From Arthrobacter sp. AFG20 (lineage in GTDB: Bacteria > Actinomycetota > Actinomycetes > Actinomycetales > Micrococcaceae), in NCBI RefSeq assembly GCF_002892795.1, contig NZ_PJMC01000009.1, positions 62,001 through 126,000 on the forward strand: a stretch of DNA of 64,000 nucleotides, in the 5' to 3' direction. The translations under genes were made by a program, and so were the position numbers. Under the pieces are notes generated by a model, which saw only the letters and a list, made by a program, of their open reading frames with translations, ran no database searches and was not told the origin of the DNA. Within the stretch, counting starts at the first letter, position 1; each line of letters begins with the position of its first letter. This document shows, one piece after another, positions 59,203-64,000 of this stretch.

Positions 59203-60116
59203 TGAATGCCGATCCACAACGGGCCGTTTCCATCGTGGATGTGAGTCCCCGGGACGGGCTGCAAAATGAGAAGGTGCCGGTGAGTACCGAAAACAAGCTG
59301 CGGCTCATCAATGAACTCATCGCCCTGGGCGCCCGCCGCATTGAAGCGGTCAGCTTCGTGAACCCGCGAAAAGTCCCTCAGATGGCCGACGCGGATGCCG
59401 TCATGGCTGGCGTGCCCCGGGACGCCGGCGCGAGCTACATCGGGCTCGTCCTGAACACGAGGGGCGCCGCGCGCGCTGTTGACGCCCGAGTTGACGAGAT
59501 GAACTACGTGCTGCCGGTGACTGACGCCTTTGCCGCCGCCAACCAGAACACCACCGTGGCGGCGGCACTCGACGCCTTGGAAGAGGTGTCCTCGATTGCG
59601 GCCACGGCGTCGATCCCCCTTACGGTGACCGCCGCCGTCGCCTTTGGCTGCCCATACCAGGGTGACGTCCCCAAGGAGCAGACGCTCGCCGCCATCCGCG
59701 GTGCCTTGGAGCGCGGGAAGCTAGCGGAAGTGGCGCTTGCGGACACCATCGGATGTGCCGTGCCATGGCAGGTCGGCGAGGTGTTTGCCGACTTGGGCCA
59801 GGAGACTGATGTCCCGCTTCGCGCGCATCTGCACGAGACACGGCACACGGCGCTCGCGAACACCTATGCCGCCATGGCGGCAGGCGTAAGAACATTCGAC
59901 AGCGCGGTGGGCGGCCTGGGCGGCTGCCCCTTCGCCCCCGGCGCCGCCGGCAATATCTCCACCGAGGACCTGGTGTGGATGCTGGGCCGCGGCGGGTTCA
60001 AGACGTCCATCGATCCGGTGCGTGCCATGGAACTGGGCCGCTGGATCTGTTCCCTGGTGGAGGTGTCACCGCGCTCAGGACTCGCCGGGGCCGGTGCATT
60101 TCCGGGTGCGGCCTGA
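59202..60116 (+). CDS. Hydroxymethylglutaryl-CoA lyase-family enzyme
   Basis: 304-residue DRE-TIM metallolyase. DVSPRDGLQNEKVPVSTENK carries the metal/catalytic Asp and Arg; EAVSFVNPRKVPQMADADAV and HLHETRHTALANTYAAMAAG supply His ligands; GGLGGCPFAPGAAGNISTED contains the catalytic Cys of HMG-CoA lyases. It cleaves a 3-hydroxy-3-methylglutaryl-CoA-like thioester to acetyl-CoA (or pyruvate analogue) and a ketoacid. The true acid substrate is unknown. The gene is coupled to the CoA-transferase. Confidence 0.92.
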   Translation: MNADPQRAVSIVDVSPRDGLQNEKVPVSTENKLRLINELIALGARRIEAVSFVNPRKVPQMADADAVMAGVPRDAGASYIGLVLNTRGAARAVDARVDEMNYVLPVTDAFAAANQNTTVAAALDALEEVSSIAATASIPLTVTAAVAFGCPYQGDVPKEQTLAAIRGALERGKLAEVALADTIGCAVPWQVGEVFADLGQETDVPLRAHLHETRHTALANTYAAMAAGVRTFDSAVGGLGGCPFAPGAAGNISTEDLVWMLGRGGFKTSIDPVRAMELGRWICSLVEVSPRSGLAGAGAFPGAA

Positions 60117-60120
60117 GCTT

Positions 60121-60315
60121 TCATCCAGTCGGGTTGCCGGAGGCCCGGATGTACTCCTCCACGGCCGACTCCGGCACGCGGTAGGACTTGCCGAACCGGT
60201 CCGCCGCGAGCGTTCCGGCCCGGACCATCCGGTAAACGGTCATTTTCGAAAGTCGCAGGGCCGCGGCGACCTCCGCAATGGTGAGATAGGCAGTTGGCAG
60301 GTTGGCGATGGACAT
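60121..60315 (-). CDS. BldC-like small MerR/excisionase-type DNA-binding protein
   Basis: 64-residue single-domain DNA-binding protein: YLTIAEVAAALRLSKMTVYR then MVRAGTLAADRFGKSYRVPE. This is the winged-helix excisionase-like fold of BldC, a developmental regulator in Streptomyces and common in other actinobacteria. AGGAG lies 8 bases before the ATG. Only 4 bp separate it from the convergent lyase gene. Targets unknown; not a phage excisionase, as no integrase is near. Confidence 0.88.
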   Translation of the reverse strand: MSIANLPTAYLTIAEVAAALRLSKMTVYRMVRAGTLAADRFGKSYRVPESAVEEYIRASGNPTG

Positions 60316-60362
60316 GGAATCGGCTCCTGTTGGTCGTCGGCTGGACTGGCGGGATGACCCGC

Positions 60363-60617
60363 CTAGTCCGGCCGCCTCAGTTGCCGGTGGTCGTAGAAGT
60401 ACACCCGGTCCGAGGAACGGATCCCGATCGACCGGCCGTTCTTGACCACCACGGTGCCTTCCCGCCTGCCGTTGAACGGATCGTCGCCCAGCAGAACGTC
60501 GCCGATCCTGTAGGGAACAGCGGCCGTGCGCGCCCGCTGCAGCGTCTGGGCCAGGAAGCCGGACAACCGCCCGGATTGAATATTCGCTGCCGGCACCCCG
60601 GCCTGGATTTCCAACAT
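60363..60617 (-). CDS. Small hypothetical protein upstream of the BldC-like gene
   Basis: 84-residue soluble protein, not recognised. It contains VPYRIGDVLLGDDPFNGRRE and GTVVVKNGRSIGIRSSDRVY, suggesting a small beta-rich fold. GGAG is 8 bases before the ATG at 60617. It lies 47 bp before the BldC-like gene on the same strand and may be co-transcribed. A 257-bp AT-richer stretch up to 60874 probably holds its promoter. Confidence 0.6.
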   Translation of the reverse strand: MLEIQAGVPAANIQSGRLSGFLAQTLQRARTAAVPYRIGDVLLGDDPFNGRREGTVVVKNGRSIGIRSSDRVYFYDHRQLRRPD

Positions 60618-60874
60618 GAGGACCACTCCTTCACAGTGTGACCAATAGTCGAATCACTGGTGGCGCGGGGCCGGTACATCATCCGGGGTCTATACCCCAG
60701 CCGGCTGGCACCGTGTAGTCCACTCTAGGGAGCAATCACATGCGTCACACGGGTAACATCTACCTCATTTATCACACGACGCACTCGTGTAACAGGCGCT
60801 GACTACCTGTCTTTCTCCATTTTTACTACTTGTTTTCGCGTATTCCAGCCTGGCACGGCATTTCCACAGAAATC

Positions 60875-62368
60875 CTACTCAGTTTTGGCGACCACGGGCA
60901 GCCGTGAGGTCTCGTCCTCAAGGTGGGCCCGGCGTCGTCCGTTGCCCCTGACCCAAAGCCTGTAGGCGGCCACCAGCAGTCCCAGCCACACAGCTCCCAC
61001 GTACAGCGCCACGCGCGTGTCCTCAAAGAAGCCAAGCACCGCGATCACCAGCACCATGAAGCCGATGGTGAGAACAGACGCCGTCGGCCACCACGGGGAG
61101 GGGAAGTCTGACGCCGGCAGGCCCTTCCGGGCTATCTCGCGTTTCATGGCCACGTGGGAGGCGAGAATCATGACCCACACCCAGACCGTGGCGAAGGTGG
61201 CGATGGAGGCGATGAGCAGGAAGACATCTTCCGGGATGAGCGCATTCAGCACCACTCCCACCAGCAGGATTCCGGTCATCATCACCACGGTCATCCACGG
61301 CACGCCGTGCCGCGACACCCGTCCGAAGCTCTGCGGGGCGTGGCCCTGCTTGGCCAGACCGAAGAGGATCCGCCCGGCGCCGAAGATGTCGCTGTTGATG
61401 GCGGACAGTGCGGCGGTTATCACCACGGCGTTGAGGATATGGGGTGCGGCGGGGATGCCGAGGCCGCTGAAGATCTGGACGAACGGACTGCCGTTGCTGC
61501 CGATCTCATTCCACGGAAAGAGGCTCATCAGCACTCCGAGGGTCAGCACATAGAACAGCAGGACGCGGACCGGCACCGTATTGACGGCCTTCGGGATTAC
61601 TTTCTTGGGGTCGGCAGCCTCGCCGGCGGTGATGCCGATGGTTTCAATCCCGCCGAAGGCGAACATGACGACGGCGAACGAGGCCAGGAGCCCCTCGAAG
61701 CCGTTCGGGAACAGGCCGCCGTGCTCCACAAGGTTGCCCAGGCCCGGGGCGGCCGAGCCGTCGCCGTTCTGGAAGCCGAACGCGAGGATGGCCGCCCCGC
61801 CCGCGATCATGGCGATAATTGCTGCAACCTTGACCAACGTGAACCAGAATTCGAGTTCACCGAAGACCTTCACGCTCAGCAGATTCAGCGCCGCGAGAAG
61901 GAAGATGATGGCCAGAATCCAGACCCACCGCTCCACGGACGGGAACCAGAAGCCCATGTAGATGCTGAAGGCGGTGACGTCGGCGATGGCCACGATCGCC
62001 ATTTCGAAGACGTAGGTCCAGCCGGTCACGAATCCGGCCAGCGGGCCAAGATAGCGGCTGGCGTACTGCCCGAAGGACCCCGAGACCGGATGCCGCACGG
62101 CCATTTCCCCCAGGGCGCGCATCACCATAAACACGGCGGCGCCGCCGATCATGTAGGCGAACAGCACGGCGGGGCCGGCTTTTTGGATGGCCGAGGCCGA
62201 ACCGTAGAACAGGCCGGTGCCGATGGCGGAGCCAAGCGCCATGAAGCGGATGTGGCGGACGTTGAGTCCGCGGTTCAGAACGGTCTCGACGGCGGTTCCG
62301 ACGGCGGTGCGCGCCGTTCCGGTCCCGCTTACGGGCGCCAATTCATCTCTTGTTTGGGCTTGTTGCAT
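60875..62368 (-). CDS. Amino-acid permease (APC, GabP/ProY-like)
   Basis: 497-residue transporter of the amino acid-polyamine-organocation superfamily, twelve predicted helices. [20 protein letters not shown] (TM1 unwound Gly-rich substrate site), [20 protein letters not shown] and [20 protein letters not shown] are typical of the GABA/proline/aromatic amino-acid permease group. GAGAAGG precedes the ATG. The substrate cannot be fixed from sequence; no catabolic gene is coupled. Confidence 0.93.
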   Translation of the reverse strand: MQQAQTRDELAPVSGTGTARTAVGTAVETVLNRGLNVRHIRFMALGSAIGTGLFYGSASAIQKAGPAVLFAYMIGGAAVFMVMRALGEMAVRHPVSGSFGQYASRYLGPLAGFVTGWTYVFEMAIVAIADVTAFSIYMGFWFPSVERWVWILAIIFLLAALNLLSVKVFGELEFWFTLVKVAAIIAMIAGGAAILAFGFQNGDGSAAPGLGNLVEHGGLFPNGFEGLLASFAVVMFAFGGIETIGITAGEAADPKKVIPKAVNTVPVRVLLFYVLTLGVLMSLFPWNEIGSNGSPFVQIFSGLGIPAAPHILNAVVITAALSAINSDIFGAGRILFGLAKQGHAPQSFGRVSRHGVPWMTVVMMTGILLVGVVLNALIPEDVFLLIASIATFATVWVWVMILASHVAMKREIARKGLPASDFPSPWWPTASVLTIGFMVLVIAVLGFFEDTRVALYVGAVWLGLLVAAYRLWVRGNGRRRAHLEDETSRLPVVAKTE

Positions 62369-62583
62369 GCCAATACCTTCTCGTCATTGGGAGGGGGATC
62401 GCTATCCAGCAGACCACGTCTGCGGGGGCTGTGATGAGGCTCACGGGGTCTTGGTGTCTTCGATTTCAGACTGTGCGGCCTCACACCCTGCGCTCGGAAT
62501 TTGTGACGAACTGGCAGCAGATGCCCTCAATCCCAGTTTGGGGGCGTTACCTGCCAGTTCGCGCTTTGCGTTTTCCCAACGCT

Positions 62584-63501
62584 TCAGCGGTAGCCGCTGG
62601 CATCTGCCGGCAGCCCGGCCTCCTGGATCTCCTCCAGATAACGCCAGCAGTCTGGCCGGGAGCCGTCGACGTCGTTGAAGCCGTACTCCTGCGCAAGCCC
62701 GCCGGACGAGAAGGAGCCGCCGGTCCGGCGGTGCACGTCAGGGTCGGCAGCGAGGGCGGCGACCGCCCGGCCCACAAAGCGCGGGCTTTCGGAGATGGCG
62801 GCGAAGTGCGCATTCGTGGCAGCCGCCTCGCGCCAATTGGCTTCGGTCACGCCGTAGTGTTCGAGCATCATCTCCGAGCGCATCCAGCCCGGCGTCAGCG
62901 CGACGGCCGTGCAACCGTACGGCTTCAGCTCCTCGGCCTGGCTGAAGGCGAGCCGCAGGACAGCGGACTTGGCGAGATCGTAAAACGCGGAGAGTCGGTA
63001 ATGCGCTGCGTTGTACTCCCGCGTTCCGTCCGTCATTTCCACTACCAGTCCTCCCGGCCGCCGGATGAGCAGCGGCAGCGCGAAATGGCTCGTGACCAGG
63101 TGCGTGTCGACGGCGCCGTGCAGCATCCGCAGACCGCCGTCCAGGTCGTGTTCCCAGAGGGGTGTGTTCCACTGGATGAGGTTTTCGCCGCCCCAAATGT
63201 CATTCACCAGGATGTCCAGCCGGCCGTGCTCGTGGTCGATTCGGCGGACCAGCGCTTCCACCTCCGGGGCGTTGAAATGGTCCACCGCCACTGCGATGCC
63301 GGTCCCGCCGGCCGCGCTCACCATGGCTGCCGTTTCATCGATGGTTTCCGGGCGACGATAGTCGGACGTCTGGCCCTTGGTAGTGCGCCCGGTGCAGTAG
63401 ACCACCGCCCCGGCCTCGCCCAGGGCCACGGCCGTTCCGCGACCTGCCCCTCGTGTGGCCCCGGCGACCAGGGCTACCTTGCCCTTCAGCGGAAATTCCA
63501 T
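62584..63501 (-). CDS. SDR-family oxidoreductase
   Basis: 305-residue short-chain dehydrogenase. GKVALVAGATRGAGRGTAVA is the cofactor motif; the usual NNAG reads NDIWGG, and YDLAK keeps the catalytic Tyr-x3-Lys. YCTGRT with a Thr/Arg pair suggests NADP preference. The substrate is unknown. ATG 63501 is preferred to TTG 63507; neither has a visible ribosome site. Divergent from the right-hand iclR gene. Confidence 0.87.
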   Translation of the reverse strand: MEFPLKGKVALVAGATRGAGRGTAVALGEAGAVVYCTGRTTKGQTSDYRRPETIDETAAMVSAAGGTGIAVAVDHFNAPEVEALVRRIDHEHGRLDILVNDIWGGENLIQWNTPLWEHDLDGGLRMLHGAVDTHLVTSHFALPLLIRRPGGLVVEMTDGTREYNAAHYRLSAFYDLAKSAVLRLAFSQAEELKPYGCTAVALTPGWMRSEMMLEHYGVTEANWREAAATNAHFAAISESPRFVGRAVAALAADPDVHRRTGGSFSSGGLAQEYGFNDVDGSRPDCWRYLEEIQEAGLPADASGYR

Positions 63502-63557
63502 GGACAAACGCTACCCGGTGTGCGGGAAAAGCGGGATGATGGGACCGGCGCAGGCGA

Positions 63558-63642
63558 TGTCCGGTATTCCAGACAGCGCTGCTTCTGAAGGAGGGCTACA
63601 GCGAGCGGGCTGGGCGCAAGCTTAAGTACGGGATACCGGACA
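63558..63642. promoter_or_regulatory. Widely spaced inverted repeat before the right-end iclR
   Basis: TGTCCGGTATTCC (63558-63570) and GGGATACCGGACA (63630-63642) are inverted copies matching at 12 of 13 positions, 59 bases apart, in the divergent region between the SDR and the partial IclR gene. A further GTTCGG/CCGAAC pair lies just downstream. Likely operators for the adjacent IclR protein. Confidence 0.5.
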
Positions 63643-63711
63643 CTGTTCGGCCAAACCCCGAAGAGACAGATATCCCGAACAGACAGCCAAACGACGAGGC
63701 CTGGAGGACAC

Positions 63712-64000
63712 ATGGCAGGCACGATGGCCGCAACGGCGGCAAAACGGCCGGAATCAGCGGTTAAAGCGAAAGTTCCCGCCGCCGAAAACACCCTGCGGAT
63801 CCTCAAACTGTTGGCTTCCAAGCGGGGGCCGATGGCGGCGTCGAACATTGCCACGGCACTGGGGCTGCCCCGCTCAAGTGTCTACCACCTCCTGGGCGTC
63901 ATGGAGGCGAACGGCTTTGTCCTGCACCTGCACGAGGAGCAGCGCTACGGACTCGGGATCAGCGCCTTCGAGCTCAGTTCCGCGTACTCACGGCAGGAAC
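63712..64000 (+). CDS. IclR-family regulator, C-terminus off window
   Basis: 96 codons are visible before the right edge. After a short Ala/Lys-rich start the winged helix is clear: AAENTLRILKLLASKRGPMA then ASNIATALGLPRSSVYHLLG and VMEANGFVLHLHEEQRYGLG. GGAGG lies just before the ATG at 63712. It is divergent from the SDR gene and preceded by paired inverted repeats. The effector domain is outside the window. Confidence 0.9.
   Translation, partial: MAGTMAATAAKRPESAVKAKVPAAENTLRILKLLASKRGPMAASNIATALGLPRSSVYHLLGVMEANGFVLHLHEEQRYGLGISAFELSSAYSRQE

Noticed and set aside
57676..59217. A 513-codon open frame antisense to the CoA-transferase
   Set aside because: Shadow of a clear CaiB-family gene; no ribosome site and no protein-like composition.
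60121..60315. Phage excisionase suggesting an integrated element
   Set aside because: The protein resembles BldC; no integrase, attachment repeats or other phage genes are nearby.
1..64000. CRISPR arrays, tRNA/rRNA genes, insertion sequences or plasmid origins
   Set aside because: No regular spaced repeats, cloverleaf-like or rRNA-like sequence, transposase or replication gene was found on either strand.

Overview
The window is GC-rich, densely packed chromosomal DNA with many 4-bp ATGA overlaps and frequent GTG starts. Gene content fits a high-GC Gram-positive actinobacterium, most likely of the Arthrobacter/Pseudarthrobacter group (Micrococcaceae): an actinobacterial LigD/Ku pair, a BldC-like regulator, a DUF6458 protein, a SigB/SigF-like sigma factor and an Arthrobacter-style fru operon. 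The genus is an inference from gene content, not from a database search. I see no rRNA, tRNA, CRISPR array, insertion sequence or prophage.

Layout. 0-3 kb: divergent non-homologous end-joining genes ligD (cut by the left edge) and ku. 3-4 kb: small stress-type proteins. 4.1-8.5 kb: fructose PTS operon (DeoR regulator, fruK, fruA, then HPr). 8.5-15.8 kb: a DUF6458 protein, an esterase, a beta-phosphoglucomutase/GH65 phosphorylase pair for disaccharide phosphorolysis behind a LacI-type operator, two proteins I do not recognise, and PxpA. 15.8-27 kb: secreted M1 peptidase, DUF445 protein, glycerophosphodiesterase, AzlCD exporter, a degenerate GmhA-like SIS protein, a TetR regulator, a thiamine-binding protein, an O-methyltransferase and a large secreted FG-GAP/VCBS-repeat protein. 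27-30 kb: Tat-exported multicopper oxidase, signal peptidase I, Dps. 30-33.6 kb: a translationally coupled acyl-CoA dehydrogenase / PIG-L deacetylase-methyltransferase fusion / GT2 glycosyltransferase operon of unknown product. 33.6-38.1 kb: YihY-type membrane protein, disordered and membrane-anchored small proteins, an epimerase and a sigma factor.

38-50.3 kb is the most distinctive region: a set of genes for making nucleotide-activated heptose (GmhA, GmhB and two bifunctional HldE-like kinase/nucleotidyltransferases) interleaved with three GT9 (heptosyltransferase-type) and two GT-B/GT4-type glycosyltransferases, an SDR and an aldehyde dehydrogenase. An organism without LPS has no inner core to build, so this probably makes a heptose-containing surface glycan or glycoconjugate.

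50.3-64 kb: a spermidine-synthase-like protein, a LysR regulator divergent from a hydroxybutyrate-dehydrogenase-type SDR, a LysE exporter, and a catabolic module in which an IclR gene separates a NitT/TauT-type ABC transporter from a CaiB-type CoA-transferase and an HMG-CoA-lyase-family enzyme. Both flanks of that iclR carry related inverted repeats, suggesting one regulon. The end holds a BldC-like regulator, a GABA/proline-type permease, an SDR and the start of a second IclR regulator cut by the right edge.
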